DNA of 64,000 nucleotides, taken from the NCBI GenBank assembly GCA_019096065.1, contig JAGUCH010000004.1:2604001-2668000 (forward strand), written 5' to 3'. This DNA comes from Paracyclopina nana (taxonomy: Eukaryota > Arthropoda > Copepoda > Cyclopoida > Cyclopettidae). Under the pieces are notes generated by a model, which saw only the letters and a program-made list of their open reading frames with translations, was not told the DNA's origin and searched no databases. Both the position numbers and the translations under genes were made by a program. Numbering within the stretch: the first letter of the stretch is position 1; every line of letters begins with the position of its first letter. Below are positions 42,175 to 55,200 of the stretch, piece after piece.

Positions 42175-45100
42175 ATGAGGACTTTAATTTATTTTGCCCC
42201 TTTACTACTTCTCTTGTATTGTGTACAAGCTGAAGAGGCTGGCACCACACATGCACCAAGTAGTGGCCATCCTGCTGCAGGTGGAGATGCTCATGCTGCT
42301 CCAGCTGATCACGGTGCTGGAGGCCATGCTGAGGCTGAAGGCCATGGAGGAGAAGAACAGGGAGAAGGTGGACATGGAGGACATCACGGATACCAGGTCT
42401 TCCATGAGGACTTTGCAAGAGTGTCTGTACCCTTCATCATTGGAGTTTGGATCGTGGTCTCCTCAGTGGCAAAGATTGGTAAGAAAATGACCCTTAATTA
42501 GGCAAGTGCAATTCATAAGGAGTTCAGCTTTAATAGCTGAATCTGATCTAGCCAAGGGCAATTAAGCTTGGAAAAAAGAGCTGGGAATGAAAAATCTGGA
42601 CCCAATGATGTAAATGTAGCACTTGATTTTCTTTCAACCTTTTTCTGTTAAATTGGAAAAAGTTCCATTTGGAAATTTTATTTAGCCATCTAGAAGTTTT
42701 GAAGCAAGCTTATCAATTCTGGAAGACTGGTTAAGCCAGTAAAATTAATTCCTCTTATCACATTGACTTGCACTGATTAGCTCAAATTACAACTTTTCAT
42801 GCTTAGCAGAACAGATCTTATTTTGTTAGTTATGATATTTTGAAAATTAAAAATGAGTCATTTTTCTTGGTTTCCAGCTTTTCACATGACCCCACACAAG
42901 TTCCACAACCTTTTCCCGGAATCTGCCCTGCTCATTTTCATTGGTGTCATCATTGGTCTCTGCATGTGGAAAGCCAGTGATTATGAGCCAGCACAAACCC
43001 TCACCCCCACTGTGTTCTTCCTGTTCATGCTGCCCCCAATCATCTTTGATGCTGGATACTTCATGCCCAACAGACTTTTCTTTGACCATCTCGGAACCAT
43101 TTTACTCATGGCAGTCATTGGCACAATTTGGAATGCTCTCACCATTGGATTCTCTTTGTATGGATGTGGTCAAGCTGGAGCGTTTGGAGAGGATGTCAAG
43201 CCTGGATTGCTTGAAACGTTGCTGTTCTCATCGCTGATTTCGGCCGTGGATCCCGTGGCTGTTCTGGCTGTGTTTGAAGAAATTCATGTCGATGAAATCT
43301 TGTACATTGTGGTGTTTGGAGAGTCCCTACTCAATGATGCTGTCACTGTGGTAAGCATAAAAATCAAATTACACTGCATGAGAATGAGGAACACGTTTTT
43401 GATGGCATGCACAGATTTCACTGTTACATATCTGTATTCAAGTTTGTTGCGGCAATTTAAATTGCTTTTAACCCCATTATCAGTTTTGGCTTGTGCCTGG
43501 TCTTTCACAATCAATTTCCTGAAAAGTGCCATTTTATGCCAGCCGCAATTCTACTGATTTTTCCACTTTTAGGTGCTCTACTCCATGTTTGAATCGTATG
43601 CTGAAATCGGCCAGGAAAATCTGGTGTACACTGATGTACTCAAGGGCTTTGCCAGTTTCACCCTGATCGCTTTGGGTGGCACCATCATTGGAATCATTTG
43701 GGGATATGTCATTGCCTTTGTGACCAGATTCACCCACCATATTCCAATGCTGGAACCATTGCTGTGCTACATCATGGCTTACCTGGCGTTCTTGAATGCA
43801 GAAATCTTCCATTTGTCTGGCATCATGGCGTAAGTTCTTAAGCTCTCTAGCTAATCTTTGAAAATTATTGATGTAATATTTTATTTAGGATTACTTTTTG
43901 CGGAATTACAATGAAAAACTATGTGGACTCGAACATAACGAAAAAATCACTCACAACTCTACGATATGTGACGAAGATGATGAGTTCCAGCTCCGAGACG
44001 ATCATTTTCATTTTCCTTGGGACTGCAACAGTGGCTGATATCCATGATTGGAATTGGGTTTTTGTCATCCTCACCATTGTTTTTTGCTCCGTTTACAGGA
44101 CCATCGGTGAGCATCTCTCTCTAAAATCAATGTTATTGGAGGTCCTGAAAAAGCATTTTCCTCATAGGTGTGATTTGGCAATCCTTTTTGGCCAATCGAT
44201 TCAGGGTTCACAAGTTGAAACCAGTTGATCAATTTGTGATGTCCTATGGAGGTCTCAGAGGAGGAGTGGCTTTTGCTCTTTGCCTTCTCGTTAACCCAAA
44301 GGTAATTTTAAAACACCTTATTAATTAAATAACTGCTGACTTATGATATTCACTTAGACTGCTCCTCATGCCAAAATGTTTGTGACAGCAACTATTGCCA
44401 TGGTTTATTGGACTGTGATCCTGCAAGGTATCACTATTAAACCTTTGGTGAAATGGTTGGAAGTCAAGACTGAGGCTGAAAAGCATCCATCAATGAATGA
44501 GAGGATTGTTGGCCGATTCATGGATAACACCGTCAGTGGCTTCGAAAGCATCCTTGGTGATCTCGGCCATTTGAGGATCAGAAACTTCTACAAGCGCATT
44601 GATGACAAAATATTCAAGCCAATTTTGCTCAGGGATAGCCATGTCAAAGATCGCAAAATCCTGGAGACCTTCGAAGCCATCACTGAGCTTGAGGCCATGG
44701 AATTCTTGAAAAGAAATCCTAGCCAATTTGTTGGCTTGGTCGGGTCCAAGACCATGGCTGATCTGACCAAAATGGCAGAGGATGCGGATAGGGCCAACCA
44801 CCACTCCACTGAATCAGCTCATCAAGGCAATCATGTGGACAGCAAAACTGCGATGGACGAACAGGATCTCAAATATATGACTAGGAATGCGAGCATGAAC
44901 GACATCAAGATGCATCACTTGATCAGTGATAACATGCTACCAGCCGATGCTGTCAGGGTGAGTAGCATTTTTGCTTTCCGGATCTCCACCCATATCTCAG
45001 TGAATGTTGATAAGATCAATGTATAACATTGTGACCCAATTCAGTGTTATTTTTGATGTCATCTATGATTCACTGGACAAGGCTTCCAGCTATGATAACC

Positions 45101-46017
45101 ATATTGAATGCACTTTTTATAATTGGCCCTTGTTCAAAATTGCAGCAAGGTCGGAGGTTGTCCTATAGCAGGCATATTGTGGACGAGGACGAGGTGATCA
45201 TGACTCAAGATGACAACTATCAAGTGCAGATGAAGGTGAGAAAGCTGGTCAAGGAGAGGCGGAATCAACGCAGGAAAGGAAAGCTGAGCAACAAGAGTGG
45301 CAACCAAAGCTCACGTCATGCCTTGAATGTAAGCATCACATTATTAGGTTAATATATTTTTTGTGTACTATGGATTATTTATCAGGTTCTACCAGTTGTG
45401 TACATTCAACCTGGTGAGAGAGTTTTGGGCTCTGACAAGAAGCTGCAAGATGAGGAAGTTTTGCAGACCTTGTCTGAAATTGAAGAGCAGATTCAGCTGC
45501 AGGAGAACAAGGTTCACTTCAAGGATGCACAAAACGGCGTCAAGAAAGGCAAGGGAAAGGAAGACGATGACTCTGGAATCACGTTTGGCAAGAAAGAGGG
45601 TAAGTCAGCCATGTTTCAATTATTATAATCAAAATTAAAATGCAAACGATGTGTTTAGACAAGAAAGAGGATAATCCTTGGATGTTTAAGAAAGACGCCA
45701 AAGGTATTCAAAATAGTGGCAAAAGTAACTCATTAAACTTGTCTGCGTGTCCTCAAATCTGAACCAAAACTACTAATGATGATGCCCTAAAATTGAGATC
45801 CTTCATTTTCAACAACGCTTTCAATTTTGCAGAAGGCCAAGATAACCCAGCATTTGTGAAGGATGAAGGCCCAGAAGCTGTTCAATCCAGGGTCCTTCCT
45901 TGGAGGAATGCAGATGCTCACGACTTGGAGCATTCGAAAAAGCCTTGGCTAGATGGCAAGGACAAGAATGGCAAACCTGATGACGATGATGATCTACCTC
46001 CCCCGGATTTCGTCTGA
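42175..46017 (+). CDS. Sodium/proton exchanger, SLC9 (NHE) family
   Basis: Plasma-membrane or epithelial exchanger that swaps Na+ for H+. Ten exons in phase: 42175-42478, 42878-43350, 43573-43829, 43889-44106, 44168-44301, 44358-44957, 45146-45328, 45386-45599, 45659-45703, 45833-46017, giving 870 residues. A signal-like N-terminus (about 1-19) is followed by a His/Gly/Ala-rich outer segment with ten His (about 20-80). The membrane domain runs to about residue 480 and shows the family signatures: [18 protein letters not shown], the transport Asp in [30 protein letters not shown], and [12 protein letters not shown]. The cytosolic tail has an R-R-L-S-Y-S-R-H region, a basic K/R stretch, and an acidic, Pro-rich end ([12 protein letters not shown]). 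It resembles the NHE2/NHE3 branch more than NHE1; that is a judgement from memory. Tail-to-tail with prickle. Confidence 0.96.
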
Positions 46018-46116
46018 TTTCAGATATATATTATAAATATATATGCATTTTGGTATGATTTTAGTGGGAAGACACTGCTGCATTACATATATTATTATGT
46101 GACACAAAACTAAGTC

Positions 46117-46122
46117 TTTATT
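46117..46122 (-). terminator. Poly(A) signal AATAAA of prickle
   Basis: The minus strand reads AATAAA here, about 90 bases past the prickle stop codon and 100 bases from the exchanger's stop. Confidence 0.6.
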
Positions 46123-46212
46123 AATCGCAATAATATAGTAATAGTGGTAATAATAATCAACAAGACTAGAATTCAGTGGTTTTGAACAATCATTGCTCAG
46201 GCCAAGCGGGGA

Positions 46213-49200
46213 TCATGAAATGGTGCACTTGTCCTTGTCCTGTCTGGAGCCCCCGGACGAAGCTCCAGAAGCTGGCCCAGTGCTGGCAAAATGTTGTTGC
46301 TGCTGCTGCTGTCCATGATGCTGCATTGGCTGCTGCTGGTGGTGGTAATGTTGTTGAGGTGGCTGCTGTTGTTGGTGATGGTGCCTTGGGGGAAGTGACT
46401 GAGGCTGCACATGGCTTGGACCTCCTGGCCCTCTCATGCTATGTCTTTGGCTTACATACTCTTGCTGTGGCTGCATGGCTCTCTGTTGGTGGTGCCTTGC
46501 CCTTAACCTGTCATTCGGCACATAGGACAGCCTCACTCCTCCATAGGCTTTCCTCTGAGGAAGTTCATAGGCATAGGGATCATCACTGTCTGAAGAGGAT
46601 GAGGAGCATGTGGAGCACCTGTCATCCTCCTCCTCATAGAATCCTTGCTGGGGATGATAATTACTGTAATAATTGATGGCTGGTGGTAGTGGTGGTCTCC
46701 TCCCCACATGTGGAGACTGGTGTCTGGATAGGGCAGGCCCATTGGAGCCCATGTGAGCCAGAGACTCTTCCAATCCCACTTGTCCGGAATAGGACTGACT
46801 TCTGGGAATCATTGGCTGATGGTGATGGTAATTGGACCTCTCGGGCTGCCTGCTCATCGCCCTTCTTGATCTGTGGTGGTGACTCTTTCTGTGGTGGTGG
46901 TGGTGTCCTCCATGACTTCTATGGCTCCTTCTTCCCTCGACAGGCGGATGATGCTCCATGGGAGGAGAGGTTTGCACCTGGCTGGGATCAAATCTGACTG
47001 ACAAATTTTTGGCTGAGCCATTGAGCCTGCTTGGTTGGAGCTGCTGATGCTTCGACTGCTTGCTGATGCCTCCCTTCTTGCTCACCACAGCAGACAAGTC
47101 AGCCTCGTCCTCTGAAGAGGAGTGGTGATTGTTAAAAGCCTCAGTCACCGAGCTCCTGGCATGCATCATGGACGGAGTCATCAAGGACTTGTTGCCCCTC
47201 ATCGGTGGTGGCATGTCTGCTCCTCCGGATGACAAAGGAGCAGAATTGGTGGCTTGCAACTTTTGCTTGGTCTGCATGAGCAGCCTCTCAATTTGCTGGG
47301 GAGACATTTCCTTGGTCAGCTGCCCAATGACTTCCATGCCTCGCTCACTGATGAGTTTCTCCAGGTTTTTCTCCAGAATTTGCCTATCATTGCCGTTGGT
47401 GTTTGAGCAGTAGCCATGGTCTTGCGAGGGCGAAGAGAGCGAGGACTGGATGGGTGATTGCATGGAAGCAGAAGTGGAAGGTGGATGGAAGACTGGAGAC
47501 TCTGCTGTATTGGCACCACTCTGCAAAAGAAGAAAAATCCTTATAGTTGCATGCTTTGCATAGTAATGAGATGACTGCTACCACCATACCTTCATCATTT
47601 CCAAATCTTGGAGATGGTGGCCACCATTGCCTCCCCTGGTAGCATGATGGAAGTTGGTGGCTCCTCCAACCGGAGGATAGAGCACTTGCTGCAGAGAGGT
47701 AACAGGTTTCAAGTTTTGATGTTGCTGCAGTTGAAGAGCTGCTACTATGGAACTGCCATTATCACTGCTGCCAGCATGGTTGCTGGAGGAATTGGAAATC
47801 GGAGAAGGGGACACCTGAAGAGAAGAAGGGAATAATTGAGCATAAATCAAAAGGCGCACATTTACATGGCGTTTCAAGTTGCAAAAACACACCTCTTGTT
47901 TTGAGAGATGATGAAGCTGCTCACTGTGCTGCCTTTGATGTTGAGGAGCTGCCCTTCTCCCCATGACTGGACTGGATTTGGCGGCCACGCTGAACATGTG
48001 CATGTTGGCGTAGCTGGGGCTCTCCATGTTGCTGTTGCTACTGTGGTCAAAGTTGGCTCCTCCTTGGAAGTTCATGTTTCTGGCCACCAATCTGGGTGAG
48101 CCCATGCTCATCCCCACAGCAGAAGATGAGCTGGAGGGCTGATACTTCCTGTACCTCCCCATAGACTCCTTCCGGCCAAGGCTTCCATACTTGTCATAGC
48201 TACGAAAAAAAGAGGATTAGCATATACGAATTCCTGATTTATATAAATATTTGACAGTCTCACCTGGAAGAGGTGTCGATCCAGTCTCTTTCCCTGCTAT
48301 TGCCAGGAGATGATTTGGGCGGCATGGGACTGGCTAAAGCATCCCTGAAGGCCAAATCACTCAAGGTGGGGCTCGGCTCCTTGTTCTTGCTGGCTTTTGG
48401 CACGATGAATGGGTTGTACTTGGGCTTCTCTTTCACGGGTGGAGGCAGCCCCTTGTTCCTCAACAGTCTGGGGGATTTTGGCACCATGTTTGGCACATGC
48501 TTGAGAGCCTTGGGAGGCAAAACTGGCACTATGCTCTCACCACTGCTCTCGCCCCCTCCATTATTACTTTTGGCATCTTTTCTCTCAGTTTGCGGCGACG
48601 TGGTGAAGCTGCTCTGCTCACTCAAACTCAGGTCTGACGTCTCATTCCGCTTGACAATGTTGTCATAGGTGTGCTGGAGCTGATTTTGGCTCCCCCCCTG
48701 CTGTTTGACCTGTTGCTGCTGCAGCAACTTCTGCCCGCTTTCACCCTTCGAGCAGGCCACTGAGCAGTAGATGAGGCCTCTCCTGGGCAAGAAGGGCCTG
48801 CCCAGCAGGGATATCCTGCAATGCTGGCAGGAGAAGCAGGAGTCTGTGGCATGCCAATGCTGGCCTTCGTGGGTCATTTGGCCTTGGTCCACACCGATGG
48901 TCTCTCCACAGGCATCACAGTACTCTGCAAACATGCAGTCGAAGCAGTTGAGGCAGTAGGGCCTGCCTTCCCTCATGATGTATCTTTGACCTCCCAGCTG
49001 CCTGTCGCACTCAAAGCAGGCGAAATGGGTCATGTGCCAGGCCCTGCCCTCGGCCTCAGTGCACTCGTCAGAGAGGATGATCTGAAACAAATCTTTGTAA
49101 TTTTAGGGGGAAAACAGTGATGCTTTCTAATTTACCTCATCGCAGGCCGAGCACCTGGGCTTCATCGTTTCGGCGTGATGTCGGCCGCAGTACAGCTTGT

Positions 49201-52200
49201 CATCCTTGAAGAAGTAAATGAGGTCCACGAGGAGTTCATTGCAGACTGAACACGTGAAACAGCCGGGATGCCAGACTTTGTGAGCTCCTGCGCGTGAAGC
49301 TGTGACGCAAATGTCTCCTGCATCGATTGTACCAGAGCACTGCTTTAGGAGGGAAAAAACAGCCTCATTACATATTTATGGTGAAAAATGGGTATGATTT
49401 ACGTTTTCGCAAGTTGAGGGGGTTTGAAGAGTGACAGGCATCTGCTTCACTGTTCCCCTGCCCAGAGCATCTCGTTTTCGCTGGGCAGCAAACAACCTCA
49501 GCTCTTTTTTCTCGTCCTCGCCCAAGTTATTGCAGTATCTGCAATTACACCATATGATGATGATTAGCGCGTCAAACTGAGCGTATTTCAGCAGCTAGAT
49601 GTAATTATTACCTGACTTCGTTGTCATGAGGCGGCAATTGGTGCAATAATTGCTTGATTCGGTGCTTTTCGCCCGCAGAGTTGACATAGGGAACTTTGTC
49701 TTCTGGCAACGTCGAGAAGTAGAGATGAACCTGCAATACAAATGTAATCTGCTACAGAAGAACAATGCGAACAATGCCCAGCAGCTTTCTTTCCCCCTTT
49801 GACTTTCGATTTATTCAAATTTCCCTTTGTGCGCTCGAGGAGCAGGCTAATGAACCTTGTAGCATGCAGATGCTGGCCTCAATTGCGAAAACAACGAGAG
49901 CTACATCATCTTGAGCTGCGAATACTCGTAGGAATTCAGGAATTTGTCTTTGAGAATTATGGCATTGGAAAATGGGAATGACAGGGATTTTTGAGCTTAG
50001 CGCAAAAAATGCTCATATCTTATGTCTCTGAGCTGTGCGAAGAATTCGAGAACAGCACTTGGGCTCAAAGTTCAGCTCACATAATTGGCTCAGCAGCTAA
50101 AAAAGTGTGTATGCACTGGGCTAATTGCAGCAGGAATCAAAATGTCACCAAATGACTGCTCCTCAAATTACCATTCATAAAGCCTGAGGGCCCAGCCACA
50201 AAATGGAGTTTTCCCCTCACCTGGCTTTACGAGCATAATTGCAACAATTATTTTATCTTTTTGCCTCGAATGCTGCCTTTTTTGGTCATTACAAATGGCA
50301 CAACTACTGTGTAGTTTTTCCACGTCAACTCCACCCCCCATAAAGAAGGTGGAAAAGAGGCACTCATTTTAAAAAGGTGCACAATTTCTTCGTGCCATAG
50401 CAAGAGAAACTTCTGACTTGAAGTAATTATCAAACAGTCAAAAGAAACTTCCTGCACAAATTAGACATTTCTCGTTGTACTACTACTGCTACGGTAGATA
50501 CCGAGGGGGCCTGAGAAAAATTGTCTTGATCATCATTGATCACAGAGGTCAGGTCACATTATCCCCTACCAGCTTTAATTTCTCCCAATCCTCCATAAAT
50601 CTCGAATTTCGCACAAGACTCTTTTGACTGTCAAAATTACGTTATTTGCTGCACAATGAATGGGTTGATGTCATTGTCTGGTCGGGTTTCTTCACTCCTC
50701 CCCCGAAATTTGTTGTTGTCGTGGCGCTGCCAAATGATCATAAATCAGGAAATGGATCCAACGAATCATTTTGGGGCAAATTGAGTCCGTTTCACTGCCG
50801 CAAAGGCAGTTTTCCAGGTTTTTAACCCCTCGAGCACAAAGAGAGCCGCGGGGTCTAGAAGTCACTTTTATTGTGCAGGACAACAAAAGAAAAGTCACTT
50901 TACTGCTACGCAAAGCGCGGCTTCATTGCAAATAATCGCCATTTTCGCTCGCTAGCTGCTCAGCAATAATGACACATAAGTGGATTACTTTTTTCTTGCC
51001 ATAATGCATCTCAATGGAATCGAGAAAGTACACTTTTGTAATGGCTTGGAAAAAGGGCAAAAAGACTATGGACGCTTATCTTCTTGAAGTAGAAGTAGAA
51101 GAAGTTGGGCACAAAGGTAAAACACTCGGGGCAAAGAAGCACGCGAGCAAAATGGACCATGTCGTTCTAAAGCCTCTTTAAAATTCACTCAAAAAAGCTA
51201 AATCCACTTGCCGAATTTACGACCACTCTTATCGTAATTTGCGAACAAATTGCTCCTCTCTCTCTCTCTTTTTAAGGGCGAAATTTCCGGCTTTGAGAGT
51301 CACGAAAAAAATTGCAATCCAAGCATCTATTCATTTTATGCACTGCCTTTTGTTAGGGTTAAAGGGCTATAAACTAACCCAAGCCGGATTATTATGGATG
51401 GGAGCAATGGGGCAGAAATCGAGCTTTTTTGTGGTCCAAGCCATAAATAATGCAGCATTAAAAAACCCGCGTGTTCTTAATTAATATTCCAAGACAGTTG
51501 TCACTTCTTTTTCCGCGAAAATGACTGATGACACTGACAATAACAACAGGCTTGTCTTCTTGTCATCTGCAACAAACCAACTTAATCACTTTTTTCTCCC
51601 TCCACTCGACTCCAAGGAAAAAGTTGACATGGCCGGAAAAGCCGAGTACGTGATTATCGACACGGTTTTTCGCAAATGATCGACTATGAAAAATTTCCTT
51701 CTCACAGTTTTCAAATATTGGGGTCGGCCATGTCAGAGTTTTTATGAAATTATGAGAACATAATTGACGGCCGCTGCCATGTCATCAATTTTTTCCCAAC
51801 TTTGGCCTCATTTATTTACATGCTAGAAAGTCGTTGCTGCTGATGATGATCCGGCTGCTTCATTGCCAAATAATTGCCAAAGAAAAGAGAGTCACGTTTC
51901 CCCAACAAACAAAGTGTTGACACCCGCAAAAATTTCCCGCCCATAAACAATATTTGTAGGGGAGAGAGAGAACATCATAAAGTGTTTTTTCACAATTATG
52001 TCTGCAAAAGACTGACATCAATTGGTCGTAAAAATGCAGCAGACTGACTGAGAGAAATTCAATACCTCTCGGGAGATTTTACACAGTGATACTCGGTCAC
52101 TAAATGACAACCTCGTCCTCGTCGTCTCACCTTTAATTTTGAAAAAATAAACAGTCGAAGCTGCTGTATTGTGGAATTTATATGGCTCAAGAAAGTGAAA

Positions 52201-55200
52201 AGTTGACTGCTGAAATCCAACCCTAATCGTTTTGCTTCACTTACAGTTTATGTAGCACAACAACAGCTCAACGACGAATAGCTCTCAGCTGGGGATGAAG
52301 TGAAATGAAAAGCAGTCATTTGTGCGGGGACAGCAAAAAAGGAGGCTTAATTCGAGTTAAATTAGGCCCTCGGGGATGACCCATGTTTATGGCCCACAGT
52401 GTGCTTTTTGGGGGCCCCAAAAGTATTGCCCACCGTGCCTCTGACAACAACAGTGTGCAGGTTTGTCGTTGTCAGGTCAGGTATTGAATTACTGAGACAT
52501 TTGGTTCAGGGCAGTTGACAAAGTCATCTGGACCAAACAATTGTTTTACAACTGCATCAGCAGCAATTGAAGTTCCTTGAGGAAGAGGCATTCCAAGAAA
52601 TATTGTCTTGGCAAACGTCCCATGTAACTGGGTGGTGGTGCTTGAGATAGCAGAAAGGTCAATGGAGACATAATCATTATAAAACTGAATGGCCAAAAAG
52701 TTGTACATTGTCAAGCCCTCTTTTGTGAGCTGCAGCCCAAAAATGAGTTGCTCACTTCTTCTGGTGTCCAAGTGGTTTTTCAAGGTTTGTTGTTATTGTT
52801 CGAAAAAATATGGCTGCGAGCATTTCCAATTAGCATTTCTGATCAGCATCAGTTGAGGAATCCATCAAAACTCAAATGATTGATTTTTTGTTTGTTTCAA
52901 ACACCATTCATTTCAATCAGATAATGAGTAATTGAACTTCTATGTCATGTGTCCATTCTAACTAGTTTAGAACTATTGACTTGAAATTGCCCGAGTAAAG
53001 AAGCTAAATTCAAATTTACCGCGCTTTTCTTGTCAGCTGACGCTACAGTTGTTCTGTAGGTCGTGCCGGGCCATGGCCAGCACACTACTGAGCATATAAA
53101 CAAACTTGACAGTTGTTGAACTTTGTCATTTGAAGTAGCATCCACTTGTAGGTGTGTTTGGCTTACCTGATCAGGTTTTAATCCTGGGGGCACCCATGTG
53201 TATTCTTCAAGTGCACATCCAGAGTCATCATCGGAATGAGCCAATGTTTGCCTAGTGGCTCCACCACCATTGTTGGCAGAATTGGTTTGAACTTTATGGC
53301 TTGAGTTTGGCTGAGTGCTGTTGCTCTCAATCGAGCTGTTGAGCTGGATGGAAGCAGCCATGGCAGCTGAAGTGGCAGCTGCCAGCGGATCTGAACCGGT
53401 TAGTCCATTAAATGAAGCGTTGTGGTCTTCTTTGGGGCACTTGCAGCTTTTGCACACTTGCCTGAAAAGTAGGTGGAGGGTAGGGTATTATTAGCGTGCC
53501 TTTTTTGCTTGGTCTTCATATTACAGAATGGGAGCACTCAGAGAAGGCAATGAAGAAGTCGTTCCAGTGGGAGAAATTGAGCAGTCACTGTTTTGATCAT
53601 TAATAATAATCCAATTCAACATTTTTCACTGCTAATGCTGCTGTCATCTCAGCTGAATGCTGCTCTCCAGCTTTGACTCAACAACTGAGAAAGACTGTTG
53701 TTTTCGTGCACCCTGGAAAGTGTGGAAAAACAGGTCTCTCTCTCACTGTTGAGCCGCAGAGAAGCGCTCTAATATCTTTCTACGGTCAGAACCGATGCAA
53801 CCGTAGTCGTTTCCCATTTTTCTCATAGGAAATCATATGTAACCATATGGTTCTGATTTATGCCTATAAGCACACACATGCAACATTATGAGCTTGGTGC
53901 GCGCTCCATAAAAAGTAATGACCCCTGCACACATAATAAAGAAATTCAATCTATATTCAAATGAAGGGAAAACGCATTTAGGCAGAATTTGCGAGCTCAG
54001 AGGAGCGAAACTGGGCAGAAATTATGCTGATGACTGCGATTTGATGGATTCTGCGAGGAAAAAACGATTTCTGTCCGCGCGCGGCGCAACAAAAGTGGTC
54101 AGCCAAGTTTGAGCTTGATGCAAGGTGAATGGAGTGAGGTGGGGCAGAAGACCTCACAGGGTGACATGTCATCACCTTTTGTTGATCCACTTTGTTTGGA
54201 AATTTGTTTTGCTCCAACCGACGAAAAGTGGTGTGGTCAAGTAATGGCAGGGTTATTAGGAAAACAGACCATTTGGAGACATTTTTCCCACAACTTTCAA
54301 AAATGGGCACAGACTCGCGGGCACCCCCCTTAAAAGCAACTGTAGCTCATTTTGAGCGAAGCTCGCTGATAAGGCATTTGTATGGATTATCGAGGCTTTC
54401 AAAAAGGAAAAAGCTCAAAGTGAATCCAAGAATTTTTGGCAACTGTTCATTTTGACATGGAGAAGCCGCAATTGTTGAGCACTAGCTCACGCAGTACTGA
54501 GAATGGCTAAGGGAAAAACAGAGGCAATTTTTCACACCTTTCGTATAGTGACAGGCTTGCTGTGTACACGTATTTTTGTAAACTCGTTAGATGATTTTCT
54601 TCGGTCAACACAAAAGAAATCCGGCCTTTCTCAGCTGAGCACTCTAACGTTAACTAGCAACAGCAGAGAAGTAAGTAGGGAAATGCAGCAGAAAAAAATT
54701 ATAGAGAAATATGGAGATCATCAGGTTAAATTGATTATAAAGGGTGGAACATGGAACCCCTGGAGCTTTTAAAAAATGAAGACAAAGAGAACAAAGATTT
54801 TTTGTTTCAAGCAGCTTTAGCTTTGATTGGCCCATAAAGTGGTGAAAATTATTTCCTCAAAGGAATTTTGTTTTAATGAGAAAAGCATAGATCACTCAGC
54901 TGGACCTCATTACGAGAAGCCATAAAATCCCAGGATTTCAGCGCACAGTAGGCAATTTCACCAGCAAAAAGGGGGCCATTATTGAGTGCAGCTACAAGCA
55001 GTATTTGGAGTGACATCACATAGAGTTCAAGCATGCGAGGGTAATCTGGCCTTTTTTATTGTTTGGCGGGCCTGAAAAAAGGGAAACTTCAATCACCCAT
55101 TCTCACATGCTTGACAAACCTCTTTGTCAGCCGGACTACTACATTAGAATTTAGCATCAGCAGGAAAATGTGGATAAATTGAGCTCTGTAAAGTAGTGGG

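Noticed and set aside
46176-46676. 166-codon plus-strand frame at the prickle 3' end
   Set aside because: It is the complement of the Gln/His-rich prickle tail.
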